A stretch of 34,757 bases of DNA from an uncultured Collinsella sp. (GCA_905207425.1 CAJLLB010000002.1:1-34757), one strand, 5' to 3'; shown: positions 6,823 to 14,820, counted from the stretch's first letter. The notes: generated from the sequence alone by a model not told the origin. Translations and numbers: made by a program.

Positions 6823-8919
6823 TTACTTTTTGCGGGCAAGCTCACCGATGTTGGCGATGCCGGAGAAAACGGCCTCGAAGCGGTTGAGCAGCTTAAGGCG
6901 ATTATCGCGGAGCTGTTCGTCCTTGTCCATGACCATAACCTCATCGAAGAAACGGTCGATGGGCGCGCGCAGGGCGGCGAGGGCGGCAAATGCGGCCGGG
7001 TAGTCCTCGGCAGCAAGGGCAGCATCGACAGCAGTCTGAGCAACCTCGGAAGCATCGGCAAGCGCGAGCTCGGCCTCGCCCATCAGGCTGCGGTCGTACT
7101 CCGCGCCCAGCTCGGACTTGGAGATATGCGCGGCACGGGCATAGGCCGTAGCCAGGTTGTCAAAGGTCTCGGCATCGTTCTTGCGGGCCTCGTCGAGGGC
7201 GGCGCAGCGGGCGAAGAAGACGGACGGGGCGATGATGTGCACCGCGGAGACGGCAGCAACGGTGTCGGCCGGGATCTTCTCGTCGCGGGCCATGCTCACC
7301 AGGCGGCCATGGAAGAAGTCGCGAACCTGCTGGGCGACTTCGGCGGCGTCAAACTCAATGCCCTGCTCACTATAGAGCTCGAGCGCAAAGTCGATAAGCG
7401 ACGTGGGGTCGATCGGCAGGCGGTCGCGCAGGATGTTGATGATGCCGATAGCGGCACGACGCAGCGCATAGGGGTCCGAAGAGCCGGTCGGGGGCTCGCC
7501 GATGGCAAAGATACCGGCGATGGTATCGAGCTTGTCGGCGCAGGCCACGATGCAGCCAGCGGTGCCCTCGGGCAGCTCGTCACCGGCAAAGCGGGGACGA
7601 TAGTGATCGCGAATGGCGTGGGCGACCTCGTCGTTCTCCCCCATCGCGGTCGCGTAATAACCGCCCATCACGCCCTGCTGGCTCGTGAACTCGACAACGG
7701 CGTTGGACACCAGGTCGGCCTTGCACAGGTGCGCGGCACGGCCGGCATCGGCGGCAAGGTGGGCGCCCAGATGAGCCTCGCGGGCAATAGCGAGCGCGAG
7801 CTGCTCGATGCGCTCGGACTTGGCGAGCACGCTACCGAGCTTCTCCTGGAAGGCAACCTTGGCCAGACGCTCACGGAACTCGTCAAGGGAAATCTTCAGG
7901 TCCTCCTCGTAGAAGAACTTGGCGTCGTCCAGACGGGCGCGCACGACGCGCTCGTTGCCGTCGATCACGCGCTCGGCATTCTCGGGCTTGCTGTTGGAGA
8001 CGACCACGAACTCACGCGTGAGCTTGCCCTCGCCGTCATAGATCGGGAAGTAGCGCTGGTTGGTGAGCATGGACTCGCAGATGATCTCGTGCGGGACCTT
8101 GAGGAACTCTTCATCGAAGGTACCAACGAGCACCGTCGGCCACTCGCAGAGGTTGATGACCTCCTCAAAGACCTTCTTGGGCGTATCGACATGGCAGCCG
8201 GGACGGGCAGCCTCGACCTCGGCGATACCGGCAAGGATGGCCTCGCGACGACGCTCGGCAGAAAGCACGCCGACGTCCTCGAGCACCTGCTCGTAGACGG
8301 CGGGGCTGGCGACCACATGGTCACCGGGGCCAAGCACGCGATGACCACGCGTGGTATTGCCACTCGTCACGTCGGCAAACGACACGGGCACAACGTCCTC
8401 GCCCAGAAGGCAGCAAATCCAGCGGACCGGACGAACAAAGGTCGCATGCTCGTGACCCCAGCGCTGAGAGCGGTAGTTGGGCCACTGCAGGCCAGCGATA
8501 GTCTTCTCGCACAGGGCCGTCAGGATCGGGGTGGCCGGGGCGGAAGGGATGTTCTTCTCGGCAAAGACGTACTCACGGCCGTCGGTGTCCTCGCGACGGA
8601 CCAGATCCTCGGCAGCCACACCGCACTTGCGGGCGAAGCCCTGGGCGGCCTTGGTGGCGTTACCGTCGGCATCGAAGGCGATGTTGGCCGCGGGGCCGCG
8701 CTTGACCTCGTGAACCTCGTCGGTCGCGGTGGCGACGTCGGCAACGAGCGCAGCCAGGCGGCGCGGGCTCGAGATCACGCGGACCTCGCCGTGGGCCAGA
8801 CCGGCCTCGTCGAGACCCTTGGCGATCATGGTGCCAAGCTGCTTGACGGCATTGTTCAGCGGTGCGGAGGGCATTTCTTCCGTACCGATCTCAAACAGGA
8901 AATCCTTAGCGTCTGCCAT
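6823..8919 (-). CDS. glyS: Glycyl-tRNA synthetase beta subunit
   Basis: A 698-residue beta subunit of the alpha2beta2 glycyl-tRNA synthetase, which binds tRNA-Gly. The N-terminus FLFEIGTEEMPSAPLNNA is diagnostic. Other family segments are KRGPAANIAFD, ATFVRPVRWICCLLG, TRGHRVLG, LTNQRYFPI and DPYALRRAAIGI; the last lies in the HD-like domain that precedes the C-terminal anticodon-binding domain. Length fits the family. The ATG at 8919 lies 3 bases after the glyQ stop, so the subunits are translationally coupled, as needed for equal stoichiometry. Confidence 0.97.
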   Translation of the reverse strand: MADAKDFLFEIGTEEMPSAPLNNAVKQLGTMIAKGLDEAGLAHGEVRVISSPRRLAALVADVATATDEVHEVKRGPAANIAFDADGNATKAAQGFARKCGVAAEDLVRREDTDGREYVFAEKNIPSAPATPILTALCEKTIAGLQWPNYRSQRWGHEHATFVRPVRWICCLLGEDVVPVSFADVTSGNTTRGHRVLGPGDHVVASPAVYEQVLEDVGVLSAERRREAILAGIAEVEAARPGCHVDTPKKVFEEVINLCEWPTVLVGTFDEEFLKVPHEIICESMLTNQRYFPIYDGEGKLTREFVVVSNSKPENAERVIDGNERVVRARLDDAKFFYEEDLKISLDEFRERLAKVAFQEKLGSVLAKSERIEQLALAIAREAHLGAHLAADAGRAAHLCKADLVSNAVVEFTSQQGVMGGYYATAMGENDEVAHAIRDHYRPRFAGDELPEGTAGCIVACADKLDTIAGIFAIGEPPTGSSDPYALRRAAIGIINILRDRLPIDPTSLIDFALELYSEQGIEFDAAEVAQQVRDFFHGRLVSMARDEKIPADTVAAVSAVHIIAPSVFFARCAALDEARKNDAETFDNLATAYARAAHISKSELGAEYDRSLMGEAELALADASEVAQTAVDAALAAEDYPAAFAALAALRAPIDRFFDEVMVMDKDEQLRDNRLKLLNRFEAVFSGIANIGELARKK

Positions 8920-8922
8920 GGC

Positions 8923-9834
8923 TTACGCCACCTCGCCTTCCTGGTCGGCATTCTCGTTGACTCCGGCGACCTCGGCCATATAGGCCTCGCAGCACGCCTT
9001 GGCGACGGCGCGGACGCGCAGGATGTAGTTGGCACGCTCGACCGCGGACAGAGCGCCGCGGGCATCGAGCAGGTTGAAAGCGTGGCTGCACTTCATGACG
9101 CAGTCATATGCCGGCAGCGACAGCTTGCGCTCCAGGCAGGAATGGCACTCGGCCTCGTAGTCGTCAAACTTCTGACGCATCATCTCGACGTTTGCGACCT
9201 CAAAGTTATAGGCACTGAACTCGCGCTCGTTCTCAAGGAACACGTCGCCATAGGTCATGGGCGTGCCGTCGGGCAGGTAGCTCCACACCAAGTCGTAGAC
9301 CGAGTTAACGCCCTGCGCATACATGGCAATGCGCTCTAGGCCATAGGTGATCTCGACGGGTACGGGGTCGACCTCGATGCCGCCTACCTGCTGGAAGTAC
9401 GTAAACTGCGTGACCTCCATGCCATTGAGCCAGACCTCCCAGCCAAGGCCCCAGGCGCCGAGCGTCGGGCTCTCCCAGTCGTCCTCGACAAAGCGGACGT
9501 CATGGTCGTTGGGGTCCAGACCGATAGCGGCAAGAGACCCCAGGTAGAGCTCCTGGGCGTTAACCGGAGAAGGCTTGATGAGCACCTGGAACTGATAGTA
9601 GTGCTGCATGCGGTTGGGGTTCTCACCGTAGCGGCCGTCGGCGGGACGGCGGCAGGGCTGCGCATAGCAGGTGCGCCACTCGGCGGGACCGAGCGAGCGC
9701 AGCGTGGTCGCGGTATGGAAGGTACCGGCACCGACCTCGGAGTCATAGGGCTGCATAATGACGCAGCCCTGCTCGCCCCAGTACTGCTGGAGGCGCAGGA
9801 TGATGTCTTGGAAGGAAAGCGATGAAGCGTTCAT
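8923..9834 (-). CDS. glyQ: Glycyl-tRNA synthetase alpha subunit
   Basis: A 303-residue class II catalytic subunit that forms glycyl-adenylate and charges tRNA-Gly together with GlyS. It is strongly conserved: [17 protein letters not shown] near the start, [37 protein letters not shown] (motif 2 region), [13 protein letters not shown], and [19 protein letters not shown]. The start is the ATG at 9834, with a GAGG-type site upstream. Only 59 bases separate it from the end of lepB; no T-box leader fits there and I see no good promoter, so it may be co-transcribed with the rpsP-lepB operon or use a weak promoter. Confidence 0.97.
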   Translation of the reverse strand: MNASSLSFQDIILRLQQYWGEQGCVIMQPYDSEVGAGTFHTATTLRSLGPAEWRTCYAQPCRRPADGRYGENPNRMQHYYQFQVLIKPSPVNAQELYLGSLAAIGLDPNDHDVRFVEDDWESPTLGAWGLGWEVWLNGMEVTQFTYFQQVGGIEVDPVPVEITYGLERIAMYAQGVNSVYDLVWSYLPDGTPMTYGDVFLENEREFSAYNFEVANVEMMRQKFDDYEAECHSCLERKLSLPAYDCVMKCSHAFNLLDARGALSAVERANYILRVRAVAKACCEAYMAEVAGVNENADQEGEVA

Positions 9835-9893
9835 GCCTCTAATATCCCCTCGTCGAAACGATTACACGGTTAGGTACTGTACTATAGCGGTTT

Positions 9894-10447
9894 TTAGTCG
9901 ATAGCGCCGATGCGGTTGAGCGGCCAGTAGCGCACAAGCGCCACAGCGATCAAATCAGAGCGATCGACGGGACCAAAGTAGCGTGAGTCGGCAGAGTTTT
10001 CGCGGTTGTCGCCCATCACCCACACGCACCCGTGTAGGGATAGCTTACCTGAGCGCCGGGCGCTTGGACCGAAAGCGGCCAGCTCATGCCCATCGTATAG
10101 TCCTCGTCGAGCGCTTGGCCGTCAACGACCACCTTGCCATCCTGCAGGTCGACCGTCTGGCCGGCCGTGGCAATAACACGCTTGACAAGAACATCATGCT
10201 CGGAGGTGCCATCGGGGTTGTGAAACACCACGATATCGCCCTGCTTGACGGGCTGACCGAGCTCGAGGCTCACCTTTTGTGCCAGGATCTGGTCGCCAAT
10301 CTCGATCGTGGACTCCATGGAGCCGGTGGGCACCACAAAGGGCTCGACCACAAACGAGCGAATCAAGAAGGTGGCGACCAATGCGATCGCGATGACCGCA
10401 ATCCACTCAAAAGCGCCCCTCAACGCGGAATGCTGCGATGGAACCAT
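9894..10447 (-). pseudogene. lepB: Signal peptidase I, frameshifted
   Basis: Type I signal peptidase, a membrane protease that cleaves signal peptides. From the ATG at 10447 (AGGAG upstream) the frame gives one membrane segment (about residues 14-30), the catalytic Ser in PTGSMEST (S43) and the catalytic Lys in LVKRVIATAG (K89). It then hits a TGA at 10018-10016 after only 143 residues. In a neighbouring frame the missing end follows at once: WVMGDNRENSADSRYFGP, then VDRSDLIAVALVRYWPLN, to a TAA at 9896-9894. Total length 554 bases is not a multiple of three. The usual loop YTVPEG.VWVMGD is reduced to YTG, consistent with a deletion of about 10 bases (or 1 base) near 10015-10027. The gene is either recently inactivated or carries an assembly error; the Ser-Lys dyad is present but the GDNR box is out of frame. 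Confidence 0.85.
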
Positions 10448-10449
10448 TC

Positions 10450-11243
10450 TCACTCCTCGCTCTGCGAATACGAAGCGTCCAAAATCTCCTGCGCGTACGC
10501 ACGCTCTTGGGGCGTAAGGCGCGCCGTCTCGATCAGATCGGGACGCCAGCGGCAGGTGCGCTCGATGGCGTTCTTGCGACGCCAGGCATCGACCTTGGCG
10601 TGATCGCCACTCACGAGCACCGGCGGCACGCCCTCGCCGTTGAACTCGGCAGTACCTCCGGAACCGGACGGCCCTCCCAGACGGCGGGACGGGTGTACTG
10701 CGCGTACTCGAGCAGGCCTCCGTCCTCGGCGGTCGAGAACGACTCGTCCACATTGCTCATCTCGTCGCCCAGGGCGCCGGGAATCAGGCGTACGACGGCA
10801 TCGGCAACGACCATAGCGGGAAGTTCGCCACCCGTAAGCACGTAGTCGCCGATCGACAGACGCTCATCGGCATACGCATACGCACGCTCGTCGACGCCCT
10901 CGTAGCGGCTGCACACAAACAGCAGGCGCTCACTTTTGAGCAGGCGCTCGGCCACATGTTGCGTAAAGGGCTCGCCACAGGGGGTGAAGAACACTACGGT
11001 GGGCTTGGGACCCTCGGAGCTGATGGCCTCGATGGCCTCGGCAATAGGCTCGACCTTCATGAGCATGCCCTGCCCGCCGCCGTAAGGCTCGTCATCGACG
11101 GTACGATGGCGGTCGTGCGTCCAGTCGCGCAGGTTATACGCCTTAAAATCAAAAAGGCCGGCCTTGCGGGCGCGGCCCAAGATCGATGTGGACATGACGG
11201 GCTCAAACATCTCGGGAAAGACCGAAAGGGTCTCGATCAGCAT
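10450..11243 (-). pseudogene. trmD: tRNA (guanine-N1)-methyltransferase TrmD, frameshifted
   Basis: TrmD methylates G37 next to the anticodon using S-adenosylmethionine. From the ATG at 11243 (GGGAGG upstream) the protein is normal through DEPYGGGQGMLMK, CSRYEGVDERA and the knot segment SIGDYVLTGGELPAMVVADA to QYTRPAVWEGRPVPEV. It then shifts into an unrelated 14-residue tail and a stop at 10611. The correct C-terminus continues in the adjacent frame, EFNGEGVPPVLVSGDHAK then VDAWRRKNAIERTCRWRP, ending at the TGA at 10452-10450, two bases before lepB. Total length 794 bases is one short of a multiple of three, so a single-base deletion near 10645-10656 explains it; restoring a C would read VPEVPAEFNGEG. 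Either a very recent mutation or a sequence error. Confidence 0.88.
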
Positions 11244-11253
11244 GTTGTCCTCC

Positions 11254-11775
11254 CTACTTGTCCATATCGATCAGACCGTCCATAACGTGGACGGAAATTG
11301 TTCCTGTGTCGGGAAGATCGAGCACGACCTGCTCGATCACGGGAATCAGTACCTCGCCGTACCGATCGCCCTCAACAACCCAAACATCGTTAGCGGGCGT
11401 CGACATGATCTCTACGATCGTGCCGAGCAAACCGAAGCGCTCGTCGACCACCTCGCGACCCATCAGGTCGGTATAGGCAGCGTCGAGCGAATCGAGCTCA
11501 AAATCGTCACGATTTGCCAGCACGTAGCATCCCGTGATGCCCTCGGCGGCCGTCAAGTCGTCAATGCCCTCAAACGAGACCAGATCGCCATCGCCCGTAT
11601 CGGTGACGGACACGACCGTGCAAAAGCGGTCGCGCTTGAGCGCCGGCGGCGTCAGGGCGACGCGCATACCCGGCTCTAATACAGAAGGAAGCCCCCGCAG
11701 CGGCTGCGCGAGGACCTCCCCCTTCCTTCCGTGCGGCTTGACCACACGGGCGATGTTTTTGTACTGGGACCTCAA
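11254..11775 (-). CDS. rimM: Ribosome maturation factor RimM
   Basis: A 173-residue RimM, which binds S19 and assists maturation of the 30S head domain. The N-terminal RimM barrel contains ARVVKPHGRKGEVLAQPL, and the C-terminal PRC-barrel contains DLMGREVVDERFGLLGTI, NDVWVVEGDRYGEVLIP and the family end VMDGLID. The frame begins with TTG at 11775, four bases after the khpA stop; the Shine-Dalgarno is unclear (TAGGA is very close), so translation may be coupled to khpA. No ATG lies upstream of the conserved ARVVKPHG. The order rpsP-khpA-rimM-trmD is widely conserved. Confidence 0.93.
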   Translation of the reverse strand: MRSQYKNIARVVKPHGRKGEVLAQPLRGLPSVLEPGMRVALTPPALKRDRFCTVVSVTDTGDGDLVSFEGIDDLTAAEGITGCYVLANRDDFELDSLDAAYTDLMGREVVDERFGLLGTIVEIMSTPANDVWVVEGDRYGEVLIPVIEQVVLDLPDTGTISVHVMDGLIDMDK

Positions 11776-11779
11776 GGTC

Positions 11780-12064
11780 CTAGCCCAGAACCTCTACCTC
11801 GACAGCAGTGTCGAGGCGAGCGGCCAGTGCACGGGCGAGCGTGCGAATGGCCTTGATGGTACGGCCACGACGGCCGATGACCTTAGCGACGTCATCCTCG
11901 GCGACCGAAACCTCAATCGTAGAGGCGTCGTCACCATCGATGACCTCAAGGCTCACGGAATCCGGGTCGTCGACGATCTGAACAACGAGATATTCGACGA
12001 GATCGGCGATGCGATCTGAGAGCATTGCCTCACCCTCGAGCTGTGCAGCGTCAACCTCAGGCAC
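11780..12064 (-). CDS. khpA: KH-domain RNA-binding protein KhpA (YlqC family)
   Basis: A small single KH-domain protein, up to 94 residues. KhpA binds RNA, in several Gram-positive bacteria as a partner of KhpB/EloR, and influences cell elongation and division. The GXXG loop is in KVIGRRGRTIKAIR (about residues 61-74). I placed the start at the GTG at 12064 because GGAG from the end of rpsP precedes it by about 6 bases. An internal ATG 13 codons later (MLSDRIADLVEYL) also has a GAGG-type site and gives a length closer to the usual 76-80 residues, so the N-terminus is uncertain. Confidence 0.88.
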   Translation of the reverse strand: MPEVDAAQLEGEAMLSDRIADLVEYLVVQIVDDPDSVSLEVIDGDDASTIEVSVAEDDVAKVIGRRGRTIKAIRTLARALAARLDTAVEVEVLG

Positions 12065-12067
12065 GAT

Positions 12068-12409
12068 TTACTCCTCGGCGCCCTCAGCGGCCTCAGCGGC
12101 AGCCTTAGCGGCCTCGGCCTCTTTGGCGAGCTGCTTCTTGGACTTCTTGACGACGGTCTCGGTCTTCTCGCCCTCGTTGGCGGCCTTGACCAGAGCGGCG
12201 ACGGCGTCGGTGAGCTGAGCGCCCTTGGACTGCCAGTCGGCGATCTTCTCGAGGTCGAGGTTGATGGTCTTGGGGGCGGTCATCGGGTTGTAGCGGCCAA
12301 CCTCCTCGATGATACGACCGTCACGCGGGGCGCGGGAATCGGCGACGACGACACGGTAGTACGGACGCTTCTTAGCGCCGTGACGAGCAAGGCGAATCTT
12401 GACTGCCAA
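12068..12409 (-). CDS. rpsP: 30S ribosomal protein S16
   Basis: A 113-residue S16. The conserved N-terminal domain reads [40 protein letters not shown] and [14 protein letters not shown]. It carries a C-terminal extension of about 30 residues rich in Ala, Glu and Lys, seen in some actinobacterial S16 proteins. The start is TTG at 12409, with GGAGGAG 6-7 bases upstream; longer upstream frames lack conservation. It is the first gene of rpsP-khpA-rimM-trmD-lepB, driven by the promoter at 12466-12494. Confidence 0.95.
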   Translation of the reverse strand: MAVKIRLARHGAKKRPYYRVVVADSRAPRDGRIIEEVGRYNPMTAPKTINLDLEKIADWQSKGAQLTDAVAALVKAANEGEKTETVVKKSKKQLAKEAEAAKAAAEAAEGAEE

Positions 12410-12428
12410 AGGAAACTCCTCCAACCAA

Positions 12429-12443
12429 GCAGCTTTAGGCTGC
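12429..12443 (-). other. Small hairpin in the rpsP leader
   Basis: GCAGC / GCTGC, a perfect 5-bp stem with a 5-base loop, 20 bases upstream of the rpsP start and just before the GGAGGAG site. It might modulate translation initiation, but such a short hairpin can arise by chance. Confidence 0.25.
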
Positions 12444-12465
12444 AACTACAAACAAACAGTTGAAC

Positions 12466-12494
12466 ATAATACGCCATCGACGCGGGCAGGTGAA
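12466..12494 (-). promoter_or_regulatory. Probable promoter of the rpsP operon
   Basis: Minus strand: TTCACC (-35, 12489-12494), 17-base spacer, TATTAT (-10, 12466-12471), giving a leader of about 50 bases. A second candidate further upstream is TTGCAA, 16 bases, TAAGAT (about 12535-12565). Tandem promoters would suit a ribosomal operon. Confidence 0.5.
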
Positions 12495-12598
12495 GTCCGT
12501 GAGACCAACTTCTTCGGTGTAGTCGAGGGCAAATCCATATCTTAGACAAGAATTCGGGATTTGCAAGCACATACACGCACCCCACATGAGCTGCGCGG

Positions 12599-12604
12599 TA
12601 TACT
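12599..12604 (+). promoter_or_regulatory. -10 element of dinB, possibly leaderless
   Basis: TATACT ends 7 bases before the A of the ATG at 12611, so transcription would be expected to begin at or next to the start codon. No ribosome binding site precedes that ATG. No clear -35 is visible. Leaderless mRNAs are common in Actinomycetota. Confidence 0.4.
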
Positions 12605-12610
12605 CATGAC

Positions 12611-13864
12611 ATGGAAAGACGCGAACATACATACGGTTATGAGGATGCCATGGGCGTCACGCCGCCTCCCTGGACGGGTCCGGCGGTGGGACTCATGGAC
12701 CTCGATGCGTTTTTTGCGAGCGTGGAGATGCTCGATCATCCCGAATGGCGAGGAAAGCCGCTCATCGTGGGCGGAGACGCCGATTCGCGTGGCGTCGTGT
12801 CCACGTGTTCGTATGAGGCACGTCGCTTTGGCGTGCACTCTGCCATGCCCTCGGCCGAGGCAAGGCGCCTGTGCCCGCAGGCCATTTGGACGCATGGGCA
12901 TTTTGATCGCTATCGTGAGGTGGGCGCGCAGGTCATGGCGATTCTTGCCGAGGAGACGCCGCGCGTGGAGCGCGTATCCATCGACGAAGCCTTTATCGAT
13001 ATCACACCGGGCCGCTTTGCGCCCGAAGACCCGTTGCTGGTTGCGCGGCGTATAAGCGACCGCGTGGCAGGGCTGGGAGTGACCTGTTCCATTGGCGTGG
13101 GCTGCAACAAGACGGTCGCAAAGATCGCAAGCGAGCGGGATAAGCCGTTTGGGCTGACCATCGTGCGCCCCGGAACCGAGCAGCGCTTTTTGGCCGCGTT
13201 GCCGGTATCTGCCATGAGCGGCATCGGGCGCTCGGCCGAGGAGCGACTGCGCCGCATGCGCATCTACACCCTCGGCGAGCTTTCGCGTGCGCCGGAGTCC
13301 ACGCTGGCTGCCATTTTTGGCGTGAACGGCGAACGCATGCGCCAGCGTGCGCTGGGACTCGAAATCTCCGAAGTCACGAGCCTCGATGAAGAGCGCGAGG
13401 TCAAGTCGGTCAGCAATGAACGCACCTTTGCTAAAGATTTAACTGAGCGTGGGGATATTGAGGCGGCGATTGCGCTGTTGGGAGAGTCAGTGGGACGCCG
13501 CCTGCGCCGTCAGGGGCTGACGGGTGCCACGGTAACGCTCAAGCTTAAGTATTCGTATGGCAGCGGGCGTACGGCACAGCGCCGGCTGCCTCATCCGACC
13601 GACGATGAGAACATCTTCGTGGCGGTTGCACTCGAACTGTTCGACAACATCTGGCAGGATGGCATGCATGTTCGCTTAGCGGGCATCGGCATGAGCGACT
13701 TCGACCACCAAGGCGGCATCCAGACTGACCTGTTCTGCGAGATCGATGACCGCGGAGCCCAATCCAGCGACCGCCGCGACCTCTCCGTCGCCATCGACGC
13801 CGTCCGAGACAAATTCGGCGACACCGCCCTTTCCTTCGGCCGCCAATCCCGCTTCAACGATTAA
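12611..13864 (+). CDS. dinB: DNA polymerase IV (Y-family)
   Basis: A 417-residue Y-family polymerase for translesion synthesis. The palm acidic residues are in LMDLDAFFASVE (D30, D32) and RVSIDEAFIDIT (D125, E126). SIGVGCNKTVAKIASERDKP and the helix-hairpin-helix region ALPVSAMSGIG are typical. A beta-clamp-binding peptide, QTDLF, lies near residues 371-375, so contact with the sliding clamp is predicted. It is the only clear plus-strand gene in the window, divergent from rpsP and convergent with the transposase gene. Two starts are possible: the ATG at 12611 with no ribosome binding site (leaderless), or the ATG at 12650 preceded by GAGG at 6 bases. I saw no obvious LexA box upstream. Confidence 0.94.
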   Translation: MERREHTYGYEDAMGVTPPPWTGPAVGLMDLDAFFASVEMLDHPEWRGKPLIVGGDADSRGVVSTCSYEARRFGVHSAMPSAEARRLCPQAIWTHGHFDRYREVGAQVMAILAEETPRVERVSIDEAFIDITPGRFAPEDPLLVARRISDRVAGLGVTCSIGVGCNKTVAKIASERDKPFGLTIVRPGTEQRFLAALPVSAMSGIGRSAEERLRRMRIYTLGELSRAPESTLAAIFGVNGERMRQRALGLEISEVTSLDEEREVKSVSNERTFAKDLTERGDIEAAIALLGESVGRRLRRQGLTGATVTLKLKYSYGSGRTAQRRLPHPTDDENIFVAVALELFDNIWQDGMHVRLAGIGMSDFDHQGGIQTDLFCEIDDRGAQSSDRRDLSVAIDAVRDKFGDTALSFGRQSRFND

Positions 13865-13899
13865 CCGCCTTTGGGCAAAAAGAAAGCCGGGCAGCTGCG

Positions 13900-13934
13900 A
13901 ATGATTATTCTAGGACGGGGATTTTTTAATCATT
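13900..13934 (+). repeat. Left REP-like palindrome of the transposase unit
   Basis: A 35-base imperfect palindrome: AATGATTA at 13900-13907 is perfectly complementary to TAATCATT at 13927-13934, around a core containing GGACGGGGAT. Its reverse complement matches the right element (14786-14820) in 29 of 35 positions, the differences being an AAAA/TTTT block and two single bases. The two therefore form terminal inverted repeats around the transposase gene. Confidence 0.8.
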
Positions 13935-13941
13935 TGGAGCG

Positions 13942-14682
13942 TCATTTCGCCCTTTGAATGATATTGGTCCCAATTCCCGTCAGACGCGAAATCTGGTCAA
14001 TCGTAAACCCCCGATGCCTCAACACTGCCAGAAGACGATTTCGCTCTGATTTCGGCAAAGTTTTAAGCTGATAAGGCTCATGAGGAGCCAAAAGAGCCCG
14101 GGCAACTTCCAGCGCATCCATATCGGAGATATGCTTACCTTCGGGCATAAAATAGGGATTAGGCTTGCCGTCGGTACTCGAAAGATAAAACGCTTCCGTA
14201 CCCCCAAACAGATTGAGAATACCTTCACAATCACAAATTTCGGGATGAGAGAAATACTCATGGAAGCTGCTCCAGCGATACAGAGGAGCAGAAGAAATAC
14301 CTGCTTTTGCAGGATTGTCGTGTATGTATCGGACGCAACGGAGCAGCTGTTTGTCGTCAGAAATGATCACACTCTTGAATCGTTCCTGGAACACCGGTCC
14401 GCGGCGACCGGTTTTTTGATTGAAGTGTTTCGCATATGCCGTATCAATCGCATGCATAGCAACGCTCATCTGATTATCGAGATCATCAAATAGCAGGTGA
14501 ACATGATTGTCCATGAGGCACCAGGCAAGAAGACGAATATGAGCGGACGTAAATCGTCTGTTCAATAGATTGAGAAAATAAAGGCGATCGTCATCGTCTT
14601 CGAAGATCAGCTGGCCAGCACAGCCCTTGAGCATGACGTGATAATGGCCGAGTTCGGACAACGCACGGGCAACACGAGTCAT
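13942..14682 (-). CDS. REP-associated tyrosine transposase (RAYT, Y1/IS200-like)
   Basis: A 246-residue Y1_Tnp family protein. The HUH histidines are in CLMDNHVHLLF (H60, H62), and the candidate nucleophilic tyrosine is in CVRYIHDNPAKAGI (Y119). The N-terminal strand LGHYHVMLKGCAGQLIF corresponds to the usual HHVTQRGN.. segment. The last 45 residues form a likely helix-turn-helix (GFTIDQISRLTGIGTNIIQR). All catalytic parts are present, so the gene looks intact. I chose the ATG at 14682 because GGGAGG lies about 7 bases upstream; a longer upstream frame covers the terminator and is not coding. RAYTs bind and cleave single-stranded REP palindromes and are often single-copy and domesticated. Confidence 0.88.
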   Translation of the reverse strand: MTRVARALSELGHYHVMLKGCAGQLIFEDDDDRLYFLNLLNRRFTSAHIRLLAWCLMDNHVHLLFDDLDNQMSVAMHAIDTAYAKHFNQKTGRRGPVFQERFKSVIISDDKQLLRCVRYIHDNPAKAGISSAPLYRWSSFHEYFSHPEICDCEGILNLFGGTEAFYLSSTDGKPNPYFMPEGKHISDMDALEVARALLAPHEPYQLKTLPKSERNRLLAVLRHRGFTIDQISRLTGIGTNIIQRAK

Positions 14683-14732
14683 CGAAACCCTCCCTTCCAA
14701 GGATGCAGTAGTCACAGCATACAAAAGGAAAG

Positions 14733-14775
14733 GAAGAAAAGGGCCGAACCGCCCAACAAAGGTGAGGGGTTCGGC
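14733..14775 (-). terminator. Terminator downstream of rsfS
   Basis: On the minus strand GCCGAACC (14768-14775) pairs perfectly with GGTTCGGC (14743-14750), followed by CCTTTTCTT. It ends the rplU-to-rsfS transcript and lies inside the REP-bounded unit, just before the transposase start. Confidence 0.65.
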
Positions 14776-14785
14776 AAACGGTAGC

Positions 14786-14820
14786 AATGATTATTTTATC
14801 CCCGTCCCAGAAAAATCATT
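14786..14820 (+). repeat. Right REP-like palindrome of the transposase unit
   Basis: A 35-base imperfect palindrome: AATGATT at 14786-14792 pairs with AATCATT at 14814-14820, around a core containing ATCCCCGTCC. It is an inverted copy of the element at 13900-13934. Position 14820 is also the last base of the rsfS stop codon. Confidence 0.8.

Larger units (their letters stand above)
13900..14820. mobile_element. REPtron-like unit: RAYT gene bracketed by inverted REP-like palindromes
   Basis: A single HUH/Y1 transposase gene of the REP-associated (RAYT) type lies between two inverted copies of a palindromic element of about 35 bases. This is the arrangement described for REPtrons, where the transposase recognises folded REP sequences. 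The right copy ends on the last base of the rsfS stop codon, and the left copy is 35 bases past the dinB stop, so the unit occupies the gap between two housekeeping genes without breaking either. I see no obvious target-site duplication, as expected for Y1 transposases. Confidence 0.7.

Noticed and set aside
6655..9339. An 894-codon open frame on the plus strand opposite glyS, part of glyQ and the start of the PPDK regulator gene
   Set aside because: It is antisense to well-conserved genes, has no recognisable domain and a Gly/Val/Leu/His-rich composition typical of GC-rich antisense frames. Similar shadows lie opposite ppdK (3829-5640), the radical SAM gene (19733-21175) and the TPR gene (28576-29937).
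9835..9893. Possible T-box leader before glyQ
   Set aside because: Only 59 bases separate lepB from glyQ, too short for a T-box, and no specifier or terminator structure is visible.
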